Positions 54,448-63,983 of a stretch of 64,000 nt of DNA are shown one piece after another. The stretch is from Pseudoalteromonas rubra (lineage in GTDB: Bacteria > Pseudomonadota > Gammaproteobacteria > Enterobacterales > Alteromonadaceae). Position numbers and translations under genes: made by a program. The notes under the pieces were generated by a model. It saw nothing but the letters and a program-made list of their open reading frames with translations, did no database searches and was not told the origin of the DNA. How positions within the stretch are numbered: the stretch's first letter is position 1; every line of letters starts with the position of its first letter. The DNA is taken from the NCBI RefSeq assembly GCF_005887115.1, contig NZ_PNCJ01000055.1, positions 62,001 to 126,000 on the forward strand, in the 5' to 3' direction.

Positions 54448-57400
54448 TCACCCAGCCATTTCTTCGCCTTTGGCGGGGCTGTATGGGACTTTGATGCTGA
54501 CTTCGATTCCTAGTCCTGGCGTTGAGCTCGCTGTGATTTCACCTTTAAGCAGTTGTGTCACCAGGTTATACACGATATGCATGCCCAGACCGCAGCCTCC
54601 CTGACTTCTTTTTGTCGTTACAAACGGATCGAACAGGGTCTTTAACCCCTCTTTTGACATCCCTATCCCATCATCGCGGTATACGAGTAACCAGTGCTCT
54701 CCGAGCATACTGGTTGATACATCGACCTTACCCTTTTGTTGTTTTTCAAAGCCATGGATCATTGAGTTGTTAAATAAGTTTGTCATTATCTGATAAATCG
54801 CGCCTGGGTAGGTATTGACCAACATGTCGGCATCACCCGTAATAGACAAGGTAATCTCTTTCCCTTTACTCAGTGGCAGAAGAGAGCTAAAAACATCTTC
54901 GATATAATCTTTGACGTTAATATCCCGCTCCACTTCGCTAGACTGATCAACGGCGACCTGCTTAAAGTTGCTGATCAGCATTTGCGCTCTGTCCAGATTA
55001 CGCAGGATCAGCCTGTACCCTTCCTCTTGTTCTGAATTAGAGCGCTCCAAATCAGCCTGACGTAATTGTTTTTTCTGAAGCTTCTCAGCGATGTTATGCA
55101 AGCATTCCTGATTGTAAGTCAACGCAGTAATTGCCACACCCAACGGAGTATTAATCTCATGTGCGATCCCTGCCACCACATTACCCAACGACGCCATTTT
55201 TTCACTTTCAATCAGTTCCTGCTGAGTACGTTTAAGCTCCATCATCGCCTGTTCAAGCTTTTGGTTCTTTTTGTATAGCTCGTCTGTTCGCATCGCCACT
55301 TTAATTTCCAGTTGCTCGTTTAGCGTCTGCAATGCGTTCTGGTGTGCCTTCAATTCAGCTATGTCTTTCAAAGCGCCAACAATACGCTGTGGTCGACCGT
55401 GATGGTCGCGGCTAACCACTTTACCGCGCTCCAGCACCCAGCTCCATTGGTCTTTTAGTGTTTTTACCCGCATCGCGATTTCATAGGTGTCCTGCTCTCC
55501 CTCAAGGCATGCTTCTATTTTCTCCTCCCATGCAATACATTCCTTTGGGTGTACAAACTGGTCTATGTCCTCGACCGACATAGTCGCCAGAACCTTGCCA
55601 TAATCAATGCGTGGCTTAACGCAGTAACGATAAACCTTTTTGTCCTCAAGGTGCCAGTCCCATAACTCATCGCCGCTTGCCCACAAGCTCAACTCAAGGC
55701 GTTGCTGCAGCTCATTCATCACTCGGTTGTCATTCACAACCTGGCGGAAACGTGCCTGCCGTTGCCTGAGCCACAAAGCGACGCTCAGTGTCAATGCGAC
55801 AACGTAAAATGTCTTGGAGTACCAGTCCCACCACCAGGGCGCTTTTATACTGATCGTGAAGCGATGTACTGGCGACTTTTGATTGAAACGATTAACTGTG
55901 TATGTTTGAACCTGATAGTTCCCAGGCTCGAGTTTCAGCAGATTGATCTGCCTGACCCCGTCAGCCAGTTTCAACCACTGATCACTCAGCCCAACGATAC
56001 GATAAAAAAAGTTTAAGCGCTCTGAGCCGTAGTCCAGGCTGGAATAGTGTAAAGAAATAATGTCCTGATCATAATTCAGAGAAAGTTTCTCTGTGAGCTC
56101 TGGTGCTAAAGTCAGCTCACTACTGTCCTCAGGATGCAATACTTCCCCAAGCAACTCAATACTTGAAATTAACAGAGGACGGATCCCAAACGCGATACGG
56201 ATTTGCTCTGGGTAAAATTGGTTAAACCCTTTAGCCCCGCCAATAAAAACCCGACCATCGGGAGCAAGCCAGGCCGCATTGTAATTAAATTCGTTATCCT
56301 GTACGCCATCAACAACCAAGAAATTGTCAATATTATGGTCATGTATGTTGACCCGGCTGAGGCCTCCACTGGTACCAAGCCAAACGTGTTGCTGCTGATC
56401 AAATACCATGGCCCAGATAGCTTCATTGGCGAGCCCGTCGGCTATCTTTAACACCTTTTCAACTTCAAATTGCTTGTTCAGAATACTGACCCCAGATTCA
56501 CTGGCGACCCAAATTGCGCCCAGAGTATCGCGTGCGAGCATAAAAACAATATCCGATGCCAAACCATTATTTGTAGTCAGCGATTTAATCGCCTGGCCAT
56601 CATAATGGAACAAACCATCACCCACACTGCCAAAGTAAAAGCCATCCCCGTCGACTAAGACAGAGGATACATGATTGGGCGCTGCAACCGATGGTGCAAA
56701 AAATGGCAGGAGTTTTTTCTGCTCATTGTCATAATACAGTAAGCCCAACGTACGGGAACTCAGTAAAACCTGTTGCTTAAACACTGTGATGTCGTTAAAA
56801 CTCACTTCCGGACCATTACCGAAATCTGGCTTAAAGTGCATTACCTCGCCATTAGAGAGATTAAGTCTGGCCACACCTGCACCACGTGAAGTCAACCACA
56901 CATGCTCATTCACAACCTGTACTTTGGTAATAAAGCTGTTGGAGAAGGAGGCGAGTTCAGGGTAAGCCTGCTCTGCCTTAGTAAACTGCTGCTGTTGGAA
57001 AATATAAACCCCATTGGACGTTGCAATCCACAGCCGATCTGATGAATCCAGTGCAAAACTGCGAACATCCGAGTTCGCCAAAGGCGCACTTGGGTAGTTA
57101 TATTCTCCTACATGACCAAAAGTCTCACTGAGCTGACTGATGAAATGCAGGCCCCGGGTTTCTGTGCCTATCCACAAATCGCTATTACTGTCCCGAAAAA
57201 CTGAGAGAATGCTGCTGTCCTGTAATCCTGACTTATTATTGCCCCGTTTATACCAGCGCTTTTTAATTTCCCCCTTCATGTTAAGCAGGTATACGCCATG
57301 ACTGGTAGCTACAAAAAGCTCCCCTGCTGAAGCGAACACAGAGTGCAGTACCAGCTTGGAATCCGGTGCTATGGCACTTTGCCATAAGGCGCGCTCAAAC

Positions 57401-58143
57401 AAGGTATCATATACCGTTAACTTGTTATCCTTGCCAATTAAGAATGCCCGCTCACCACTGATCATCAACGACTTAAAATCACCCGCTAACAATAGCGTCG
57501 TCATGTCGGTCTGACGATTATTGACCACCAGCCCTTCATCAGACAGGTAGTAGACCAAGTTTTTGTACACTGTTACATATCGAATAAAGTCGCCCTTCAG
57601 GGTCAACTCTTGCGGTAGCAGAGCTGCTTTATCTATCACATAGTAAAAGCCGTCCTCTGTGGTGACTGAAACCGCGCTGCCCTGACAACCAATAGACTGA
57701 ACCCGATCAGAGGGGATCAATGGACTAAAATCACTTAAAAAGCTTTGGAACCGTCCCGTAACGGTATGATAAACGCTGAGCCCGGTGCTGGTACCAATCC
57801 AAAGTGACTCACCACTATGGCATAGCGCGGTAATAAAAGCCCCGGCCAATGAAAACGGGTCTTGCTGGCGGCTACTAAACTGCTTAAATGAATGACCATC
57901 AAAGCGGTTAAGACCCGCTTGTGTACCAATCCAGATATAACCGAGTTGATCTTCTTCAATCGCGGTAATACTTACCTGACTCAGACCTGATTCATAATCA
58001 TAGTGACGCATCACCTGCGCCGTATCAGAAAAGATGGGAACAGCCAGTAAAGGAGCTGAATACAACCAGACCATCATTAGGAGCAGGAAGCTTACGCTGA
58101 ATTTTGCGTGTTTTATATGTTGTTGCTGATACAACCCTATCAC
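54448..58143 (-). CDS. Two-component regulator-propeller sensor histidine kinase
   Basis: Large membrane sensor of 1231 residues. A signal or anchor segment is followed by about fourteen beta-propeller repeats of the Reg_prop type (patterns like YIWIGTQAGLNRFDG, LWIGT..GL), a Y_Y_Y domain (about 670-770), one membrane segment (about 775-795), a PAS-like domain (815-940), a coiled coil and a kinase core with GNVVAGIAHEINTPLG (phosphoacceptor His), NLFNNSMIHG, DDGIGM and GGCGLGMH. There is no receiver or DNA-binding domain, unlike many hybrid propeller sensors. The start is a GTG at 58143, or a TTG three codons later that has AAGGTG at good spacing. No partner regulator is adjacent. Confidence 0.9.
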   Translation of the reverse strand: MIGLYQQQHIKHAKFSVSFLLLMMVWLYSAPLLAVPIFSDTAQVMRHYDYESGLSQVSITAIEEDQLGYIWIGTQAGLNRFDGHSFKQFSSRQQDPFSLAGAFITALCHSGESLWIGTSTGLSVYHTVTGRFQSFLSDFSPLIPSDRVQSIGCQGSAVSVTTEDGFYYVIDKAALLPQELTLKGDFIRYVTVYKNLVYYLSDEGLVVNNRQTDMTTLLLAGDFKSLMISGERAFLIGKDNKLTVYDTLFERALWQSAIAPDSKLVLHSVFASAGELFVATSHGVYLLNMKGEIKKRWYKRGNNKSGLQDSSILSVFRDSNSDLWIGTETRGLHFISQLSETFGHVGEYNYPSAPLANSDVRSFALDSSDRLWIATSNGVYIFQQQQFTKAEQAYPELASFSNSFITKVQVVNEHVWLTSRGAGVARLNLSNGEVMHFKPDFGNGPEVSFNDITVFKQQVLLSSRTLGLLYYDNEQKKLLPFFAPSVAAPNHVSSVLVDGDGFYFGSVGDGLFHYDGQAIKSLTTNNGLASDIVFMLARDTLGAIWVASESGVSILNKQFEVEKVLKIADGLANEAIWAMVFDQQQHVWLGTSGGLSRVNIHDHNIDNFLVVDGVQDNEFNYNAAWLAPDGRVFIGGAKGFNQFYPEQIRIAFGIRPLLISSIELLGEVLHPEDSSELTLAPELTEKLSLNYDQDIISLHYSSLDYGSERLNFFYRIVGLSDQWLKLADGVRQINLLKLEPGNYQVQTYTVNRFNQKSPVHRFTISIKAPWWWDWYSKTFYVVALTLSVALWLRQRQARFRQVVNDNRVMNELQQRLELSLWASGDELWDWHLEDKKVYRYCVKPRIDYGKVLATMSVEDIDQFVHPKECIAWEEKIEACLEGEQDTYEIAMRVKTLKDQWSWVLERGKVVSRDHHGRPQRIVGALKDIAELKAHQNALQTLNEQLEIKVAMRTDELYKKNQKLEQAMMELKRTQQELIESEKMASLGNVVAGIAHEINTPLGVAITALTYNQECLHNIAEKLQKKQLRQADLERSNSEQEEGYRLILRNLDRAQMLISNFKQVAVDQSSEVERDINVKDYIEDVFSSLLPLSKGKEITLSITGDADMLVNTYPGAIYQIMTNLFNNSMIHGFEKQQKGKVDVSTSMLGEHWLLVYRDDGIGMSKEGLKTLFDPFVTTKRSQGGCGLGMHIVYNLVTQLLKGEITASSTPGLGIEVSIKVPYSPAKGEEMAG

Positions 58144-58212
58144 CTTTTGCGCAGGCTCTTTGTTGTAACTATAGCAAAACTTTAAAATCCAGCTGAGATG
58201 TCGGCTATTGAG

Positions 58213-60081
58213 TTAGCAGCGCGCGTCATCGTGTTCAGATAACGCAAATTCTGTAACCTCTCCATCTGCGCGGAGCAGACGATAGCGACTTAGTCTACCT
58301 TTTTGTAACTCAACCAGACTGATAGCAGACGCACTCACTAAGTAACGTTTACCAACACTGTCACTGTGGTGTTTTCGTACCGACAACTGCCAGCGCTTGG
58401 TAAACAGGTTAAACGGACTCCAGGAAGCAAACAGCCAGGTATCCAGTTTTTCCAGAACATGCAGCAGACGTTTAGGAAACTCATTTTTAATGCCAGAAGA
58501 GGTAAGCTGCCAGATCCGATTGTCATGTCGACCAAAACGTGCGGCCACAGAAAAACAGAATGAGTAGTGCACATCACCGGAGAGAATAATGGTCTCACAA
58601 GGCGTATCCTCCCGCTTGAAAATATCAATCAGCTTTTTCGCAGCGCCTTCATGCGCCATCCAGTTCTCAACATCTACCACCAGAGGGTGGCCACATGCAT
58701 TGAAAACAGCTTGTATTGTTTCTATCGCTTTAACACCAAATACCGGCGCCGGACTCACCAGCAAGACCGAATCCTGGTTCAACATTTGCTCCTGTAATTC
58801 CATCAGAGTTTCCCAGTCCATAAGACCACTGGGCTCATTGAAATCCTGCTCATTGCGCCAACGATGGGTACGCGTGTCTAACACCACTACTTTTGGTTGA
58901 GTGTCGAGGCAATAATGCCACTGTGTAAATCGGTGCAGTGCTTTGTCAAAGCTGGTCAAAGCCCATTTATTGTGAGCTGTAAGGCTTTGCGTAAACCCGT
59001 CGATTAACTTACCTGTTGCGCACAGTGCATCGTTACCCAACCCCTGAAACAACCAGTATGCAATCAAGCCATTGGCTATGATCCGTCTACTTGCCGGAGA
59101 ATTGGCAATATTTTGCTCCCATCTCGCCGTCAGGTTCCAGTCATCTGTCACATCGTGGTCGTCAAACATCATTAATGTGGAAACGTTAGCAAACAGCCGC
59201 TGGGCCGCCGGCAAAGTTTCAATAAACCCCTGTAAAGCGCGCTTATCCGCGGCAAATTCAAGTGCCTGGGCATGGCTCAGAGCATCTCCATGGAGCTGCG
59301 ATAAATCGACCAATTGCCAGGCCTGATAACTAAAATTTAGCAAGTAGCAGGCAATAAATTCCTCAAGCGTGATCAGGTGATTGCCAGCATTAACACTCGA
59401 GAAATGCACCTCATCTTTTTTTAGCCAGTGACCCATGGTCCACTTGCTGCGTTCCTGCCAGGGCGTTTTAGGTAACCAATGATGGCGTTGGTAGAGCTGC
59501 TGCTCCAAAGATTCTGGCAAAGTCAGAGAGACATTGCCCTCGGGGTAAATGTCGAGTAGCGAGATCAGCCTGTGTGCAGCCATAAGCATCGGGCCTGCCA
59601 CATCATCCGCGTAAATCTGATCTCCGGACATCAGTAACAGCGAGGGACGTTTTGTTTTGTCATGTAAAGTCTGACGCAGATAATCATCTGCGGTTGCCAG
59701 AGAGTCCCGACTGTGATGATGTGGATTGCGACACGAGCCGTGAAGTACGCTGTGAACGGTTTCGGGTACCATAAGCTGAGGTGAATCAGTGTAGCTGAGC
59801 GCACTTAGGTCCAACCAACGTCCGCCCGCTTTGATGCGATAACCCAGGTTGGTATCGCATTTAAAATGACCGTGATTCGGGGTGATCAGTAAATAGCACA
59901 GGTATAAGTAGGTACCCAACCTGATGTCGCTTTGCTCAACTGATACCTCAACCCCGTCTATTTCAAGCTCGAATTGTGGCGCTGCAGTGGTAACAAACTG
60001 CAGGCAAATTTGTTTAGGCTCTGCCCGGCGCACCATTGGACCGAGCAATAGATAAGGTAAATCAGAATCGTTAGCTGGCAT
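58213..60081 (-). CDS. PhoD-like metallophosphatase without signal peptide
   Basis: Member of the alkaline phosphatase D/PhoD-like metallophosphoesterase superfamily. Motifs are HGSCRNPHHHS, LLMSGDQIYADD (metal ligands), MFDDHDVTDDWN and ILSGDVHYSFCFSVAARF. The PhoD of Bacillus is Tat-exported, but this protein begins MPANDSDLPYLLLGP with no Tat or Sec signal, so it is probably cytoplasmic with an unknown phosphoester substrate. The longest frame begins at a TTG; the ATG at 60081 overlaps the last 11 bases of tatD and is preferred (622 residues). Last gene of the tmk-holB-pilZ-tatD run. Confidence 0.85.
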   Translation of the reverse strand: MPANDSDLPYLLLGPMVRRAEPKQICLQFVTTAAPQFELEIDGVEVSVEQSDIRLGTYLYLCYLLITPNHGHFKCDTNLGYRIKAGGRWLDLSALSYTDSPQLMVPETVHSVLHGSCRNPHHHSRDSLATADDYLRQTLHDKTKRPSLLLMSGDQIYADDVAGPMLMAAHRLISLLDIYPEGNVSLTLPESLEQQLYQRHHWLPKTPWQERSKWTMGHWLKKDEVHFSSVNAGNHLITLEEFIACYLLNFSYQAWQLVDLSQLHGDALSHAQALEFAADKRALQGFIETLPAAQRLFANVSTLMMFDDHDVTDDWNLTARWEQNIANSPASRRIIANGLIAYWLFQGLGNDALCATGKLIDGFTQSLTAHNKWALTSFDKALHRFTQWHYCLDTQPKVVVLDTRTHRWRNEQDFNEPSGLMDWETLMELQEQMLNQDSVLLVSPAPVFGVKAIETIQAVFNACGHPLVVDVENWMAHEGAAKKLIDIFKREDTPCETIILSGDVHYSFCFSVAARFGRHDNRIWQLTSSGIKNEFPKRLLHVLEKLDTWLFASWSPFNLFTKRWQLSVRKHHSDSVGKRYLVSASAISLVELQKGRLSRYRLLRADGEVTEFALSEHDDARC

Positions 60082-60859
60082 TACCGCGCTGAGCCAGGCC
60101 AAACAAACGGTAGAAATTCTCCGTTGTGGCGCTGGCTAACTCCTTGTAGCTTATCCCTTTTAAATCTGCGATAAAATAGGCAACATCCTGCACATAGGCG
60201 GGTTGGTTGGTTTTACCACGATGTGGCACAGGCGCCAGATAAGGGGAGTCTGTTTCAATTAACAGCCTGTCCAGAGGCAAACGCCTCACAACATCTTGTA
60301 GCTCAGTGGCATTTTTAAAAGTAACAATCCCAGAGATAGAAATATAGAACCCCATATCAATGGCCTGTTTTGCCATATCCCAGCTCTCTGTGAAGCAGTG
60401 CAATACACCACCACACTGTTGTGCCTGATGAGCTCGCATAATATCCAAAGTATCTTGCCTGGCATCACGGGTATGAATTATCAGTGGTTTGTTAAGCTCG
60501 TTGGCAATATCAATATGCTGTGCAAAGCTATCTCTTTGCACCTGATGTGTGTCTTTTGAATAATAATAATCCAACCCCGTCTCGCCGATTGCAACGACCT
60601 TAGGGTGCTGAGCCAACTGCTTCAATAGCTCTGGGTCAAGCGCGTCATCCTGATTGAGTGGATGTACACCACAAGATGCTGACACATCCTCAAACGGTAG
60701 AATTTTTTCAAGCATAGCCGGAAACTGAGCCAGGGTGACGCTTACACATAAAAAGTGTTCAACCTGCTTAGCTCTGGCCTCTGTGAGGATCTCAGGTAAC
60801 GCTTTACCCAGTTTATCAAAGTCCAGTCTGTCAAGATGACAATGAGAATCTACAATCAT
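60071..60859 (-). CDS. TatD-family metal-dependent hydrolase
   Basis: TIM-barrel nuclease-like hydrolase (YcfH/TatD family) with DNase or D-aminoacyl-tRNA-related activity in homologues. MIVDSHCHLDRLDF, IGETGLDYYY, PLIIHTRDA, GVLHCFTES and LIETDSPYLAPVPHRGK give all metal ligands. The 262 residues are normal. Position after tmk-holB-pilZ is the usual gammaproteobacterial order. Its 3' end overlaps the phosphatase start. Confidence 0.95.
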   Translation of the reverse strand: MIVDSHCHLDRLDFDKLGKALPEILTEARAKQVEHFLCVSVTLAQFPAMLEKILPFEDVSASCGVHPLNQDDALDPELLKQLAQHPKVVAIGETGLDYYYSKDTHQVQRDSFAQHIDIANELNKPLIIHTRDARQDTLDIMRAHQAQQCGGVLHCFTESWDMAKQAIDMGFYISISGIVTFKNATELQDVVRRLPLDRLLIETDSPYLAPVPHRGKTNQPAYVQDVAYFIADLKGISYKELASATTENFYRLFGLAQRGNAS

Positions 60860-60867
60860 AACTGCTC

Positions 60868-61194
60868 TTACATGGTGTAGGTGGGCTTGCCGGAGTTCAG
60901 CATAGTGCCCAGCATTTTTACTATTTTATCGTTCAGTAATTCGTCTTCTGCCTCAAACCCAACACCTATCCCGGGCGGGTTTGAATTTTGCGCACCTTGT
61001 GGTGTGATCCAGACAACCTTGCCGGTTACCACATCCTCTTCAAGTGCATCAGGCAAGGTAATTCGTAGCGTTATCGCCTGCCCCATTTCATAACGACTAT
61101 TGGTTTGCACAAACAGACCGCCGCTTTTTTGGTATGGCATGTAACTGCGATATAGTTCGTCGTTGTCTTCAAAATCGACTAGTAATTCTTGCAC
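60868..61194 (-). CDS. pilZ: PilZ-domain protein, type without the c-di-GMP arginine motif
   Basis: Small PilZ-domain protein of about 108 residues. The YQKSGGLFVQT segment and GKVVWITPQG follow the fold, but the RxxxR motif that binds cyclic-di-GMP is absent before it, as in the Pseudomonas PilZ needed for type IV pili. The frame is open to an ATG at 61233 inside holB, but the GTG at 61194 has TAGGAG six bases upstream, partly made of the holB stop, and fits the domain start (VQELLVDFEDNDELY). The neighbours holB and tatD are conserved. Confidence 0.88.
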   Translation of the reverse strand: MQELLVDFEDNDELYRSYMPYQKSGGLFVQTNSRYEMGQAITLRITLPDALEEDVVTGKVVWITPQGAQNSNPPGIGVGFEAEDELLNDKIVKMLGTMLNSGKPTYTM

Positions 61195-61202
61195 CTTGAC
61201 TC

Positions 61203-62108
61203 CTATCTTAAGGTTTGCTGCAACTGATAGCATAATCGTGACAGACTCAGGGACAAGTTTAAGCCTAACACAGTATGTTGGTCTACTGAAAACCGCCTCA
61301 CTATCGCAATGGCAGCCTGTGCTTTACTAAAATCCAACTGCCCTGTCACAATCTGATTGTTGATGGCAGCCAGTGCAAAACCGCAAAATACCTTTACCAG
61401 GCTCACATCAGCTTGCAGTGTTTTTGCCAGTGTATCGCTATCAACCCCCTCACTTAGGCGCTGTGCGGTTTGCCACAAATAATCGATATCCTTGAGTTGC
61501 TGCGTCTGTGACCACTTTTGTAATAATAGCGGCTGCGACATAAAATTGCTGACCCAGGGGAATTGGCTGGAGTGAATCCCCTGTTGTGCAAGCCACGCTT
61601 CGACCGCGTTACCATCAACCACACCCACATTCAACTTGTTACAGCGGCTCAAAACCGTCGCGGCCACGCGTGCTCTGTCATTACACAACAGCAGTAAGTA
61701 CCGACCCTTAGCGGGCTCTTCAAGCGTTTTTAACAGTGCATTGGCAGCCGACTCTGTGAGCTTTTCAACCCCATCGATAACAACAACTTTATTTCCTCCC
61801 TGCTGAGCTGAGTGAAATATAAACTCATTCAAGCCTCGGATAGCATCAACACTAATGCTCTGCGTTTCAGCTGTTATCAGTAGTTTGTCTGGGTGATTGT
61901 CAGCCTCAATAAGCAAGCAGCTTTTGCATTGCCCACAAGAGTAAAGCGACGTGCCTGCGTGTTTGCATAGCAGCGCTGCTGCAAGTGACTGGGCCAGCTC
62001 AAGCTTTCCGACACCAACCATACCATATAATAATTGAGCATGATGAAAACGCTGTTGTTGGTAGCTCGTCTGTAATTGAGTAAATACCGGTTCTAGCCAT
62101 GGGTACAT
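61203..62108 (-). CDS. holB: DNA polymerase III subunit delta'
   Basis: Clamp-loader subunit. LLYGMVGVGKLELAQSLAAALLC is the P-loop-like region (non-catalytic in this subunit), with zinc-binding cysteines in LCKHAGTSLYSCGQCKSC, and VIDGVEKLTESAANALLKTLEEPAKG matching the AAA+ core with sensor motifs. The 301 residues are slightly short of E. coli HolB (334). It starts 13 bases after the tmk stop. Confidence 0.93.
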   Translation of the reverse strand: MYPWLEPVFTQLQTSYQQQRFHHAQLLYGMVGVGKLELAQSLAAALLCKHAGTSLYSCGQCKSCLLIEADNHPDKLLITAETQSISVDAIRGLNEFIFHSAQQGGNKVVVIDGVEKLTESAANALLKTLEEPAKGRYLLLLCNDRARVAATVLSRCNKLNVGVVDGNAVEAWLAQQGIHSSQFPWVSNFMSQPLLLQKWSQTQQLKDIDYLWQTAQRLSEGVDSDTLAKTLQADVSLVKVFCGFALAAINNQIVTGQLDFSKAQAAIAIVRRFSVDQHTVLGLNLSLSLSRLCYQLQQTLR

Positions 62109-62121
62109 ATAATCGCACCAG

Positions 62122-62775
62122 TTAATTGTTGTCGTTTTGTTGACGACAGGCCGCTACCACTGAATCCACGACTTCCAAACACGCCTGTAGCACAGCCTGC
62201 TTATCTTCCGACGCATCAATCACGCTGAACCGTGCTGGCTCAGCTTGGGCCTGGGCCAGATAACCTTGCCGTGCACGATGCAAAAACTCCATTTTTTCAT
62301 CTTCCATACGATCTAGCCCTTCGCCACGTTGACTTACGCGTGTTAAGCCAAGTTCAGGATCTAAATCCAAAATGATATTCATGTCGGGTTTGAAGCCACC
62401 CAGCGCCAATTCGTTAATCGTCGTGATAGTCTTGAGATCGATGCCTCGCGCATAATGCTGAAAACTGAACGTCGCAGCGTCAAAACGATCGGAGATCACA
62501 ACCTTCCCCGCTTCTAGTGCCGGAAGGATCTTTTCTTGGACATGCTGAGCCCGTGCCGCACCGAACAGCATAAGCTCAGTGACAGAGCCCATTTCAGGTG
62601 TACTGGGATCCAAAATAACAGTACGGATCTTCTCACCTATTGGCGTACCGCCCGGTTCACGAGTCAGTACAACATCAAAACCCTGTTGCTCAAGATAATC
62701 GGCAATGCCCTGAATCACGGTTGTTTTGCCTGCTCCATTACTGCCATCACAAACCAACATAAAACCTTTATTCAT
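62122..62775 (-). CDS. tmk: Thymidylate kinase
   Basis: Phosphorylates dTMP to dTDP. The P-loop is CDGSNGAGKTTVI; LTREPGGTPIGEKIR contains the conserved arginine, and DRFDAATFSFQHYARG and LDLDPELGLTR follow. The frame begins at a GTG at 62796, but MNKGFMLV at 62775 with GAGAG upstream is preferred (217 residues). First gene of the tmk-holB-pilZ-tatD-phosphatase run. With dcd and the dGTPase-family gene it adds to nucleotide-pool functions here. Confidence 0.95.
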   Translation of the reverse strand: MNKGFMLVCDGSNGAGKTTVIQGIADYLEQQGFDVVLTREPGGTPIGEKIRTVILDPSTPEMGSVTELMLFGAARAQHVQEKILPALEAGKVVISDRFDAATFSFQHYARGIDLKTITTINELALGGFKPDMNIILDLDPELGLTRVSQRGEGLDRMEDEKMEFLHRARQGYLAQAQAEPARFSVIDASEDKQAVLQACLEVVDSVVAACRQQNDNN

Positions 62776-62918
62776 ACACACTCTCTGCAGTACCACTGAG
62801 TACCGAATACAATTATCTGAAAATGAGCGCCATTATATCCGTTTCACGCCATCATCAGTAGGATTAATTCGTTGAATAGTGTACCGTTTACTGCATCAAT
62901 CGATTTTCGCAAGGAAAA

Positions 62919-63983
62919 ATGATGCAAATTGATCTTCATCACGCCATGACCTGGGTTGTGGCAAGAGACGCAGGCTTCTCACCGGCTCAGGCCAATACCA
63001 TTGCGCATGCAGCCCAATATGTAGACGACGCCACTAACTATGGGCACATTGAGTTTGACAATGGCGCCGCTTATGAGCGAATAGCAACTGCACACAAAAT
63101 GCTTGAGTATCGTAATCTGGACAGCCTAAAAAATATGAAAGTCTGGGTGCCATTTCATTTTTTGCCGGGTAACGGCGGCTTACCGGCAGGCGAAAACCCG
63201 AGTGGCAGCTTTATCCAGAAACTGGTGTGTCGTCCACACTCACATGTTGCAAAAGACATGATTGCAGAGGTACTGGCTGATAAAGACCGCCCTTATTCAT
63301 TACACCGACTGGGCATCACTGCCCATGTGTTTATTGATACCTGGGGACACAAGGGCTTTGCAGGCGTTGACCATCCGGTAAACCATGTACGCGATATCAC
63401 AGACCATAATGGCCAGATACACCACAGCCTGATAGATAAGGTCACCAATTATTTCGCCAATATTTTGCAAGACAATATTCCAAGCCTTGGTCATGGTCAG
63501 GCGCTCTCACACCCCGACCTGCCCCATCAGCACTGGTCTTATACAAACGGTCTGGGTGAACACATTGAACGCAACAACCCCAGTGACTTTTTGCAGGCGG
63601 CAGACGAGCTGTGTAAGGTTTTTCAAACTTATCTGGTAAAGCCTATCACCGGGCTCTCACCACAAGTTCGAAACGAAATTGCACAGTGTTTTGACCAGTT
63701 TGTCAGCGATAATGGAGAAACGCGTCACCACCAGTGGCTGGATGCTATTGCAAACGACCGCTTTGGTCTGGGTGCCTACCAGCTCAGCTATATCGCAAAA
63801 GGCCATGGCTCATGGAAGCATCAGGCACTTGGAACAACGTTAGAAACGGGAGATGAGCACTGCTACCAGTATCACCCGGGATTTCTTAATTCTGACTGGA
63901 AACATTTTCATGATGCGGCAAAGAAACACCGCCAGAGCATCATAGTGGATATTCTGCCCAGATATGGCATTTGTGTCAGCTAG
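62919..63983 (+). CDS. DUF6765 family protein
   Basis: A 354-residue cytoplasmic-looking protein of the DUF6765 family. It is rich in histidines placed as in zinc phospholipase C-like helical proteins: QIDLHHAMTWVVARDAGF, AAQYVDDATNYG and RLGITAHVFIDTWGHKGFAGV. The spaced His/Asp pattern suggests bound metal, but no catalytic activity is established. AAGGAAAA is immediately before two successive ATGs (62919, 62922). The window ends 17 bases after the stop. Confidence 0.75.
   Translation: MMQIDLHHAMTWVVARDAGFSPAQANTIAHAAQYVDDATNYGHIEFDNGAAYERIATAHKMLEYRNLDSLKNMKVWVPFHFLPGNGGLPAGENPSGSFIQKLVCRPHSHVAKDMIAEVLADKDRPYSLHRLGITAHVFIDTWGHKGFAGVDHPVNHVRDITDHNGQIHHSLIDKVTNYFANILQDNIPSLGHGQALSHPDLPHQHWSYTNGLGEHIERNNPSDFLQAADELCKVFQTYLVKPITGLSPQVRNEIAQCFDQFVSDNGETRHHQWLDAIANDRFGLGAYQLSYIAKGHGSWKHQALGTTLETGDEHCYQYHPGFLNSDWKHFHDAAKKHRQSIIVDILPRYGICVS

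Noticed and set aside
54187..54513. Plus-strand frame of 108 residues over the tandem repeat
   Set aside because: It spans the repeat units and the antisense end of the sensor kinase gene; the sequence follows repeat structure rather than a protein family.
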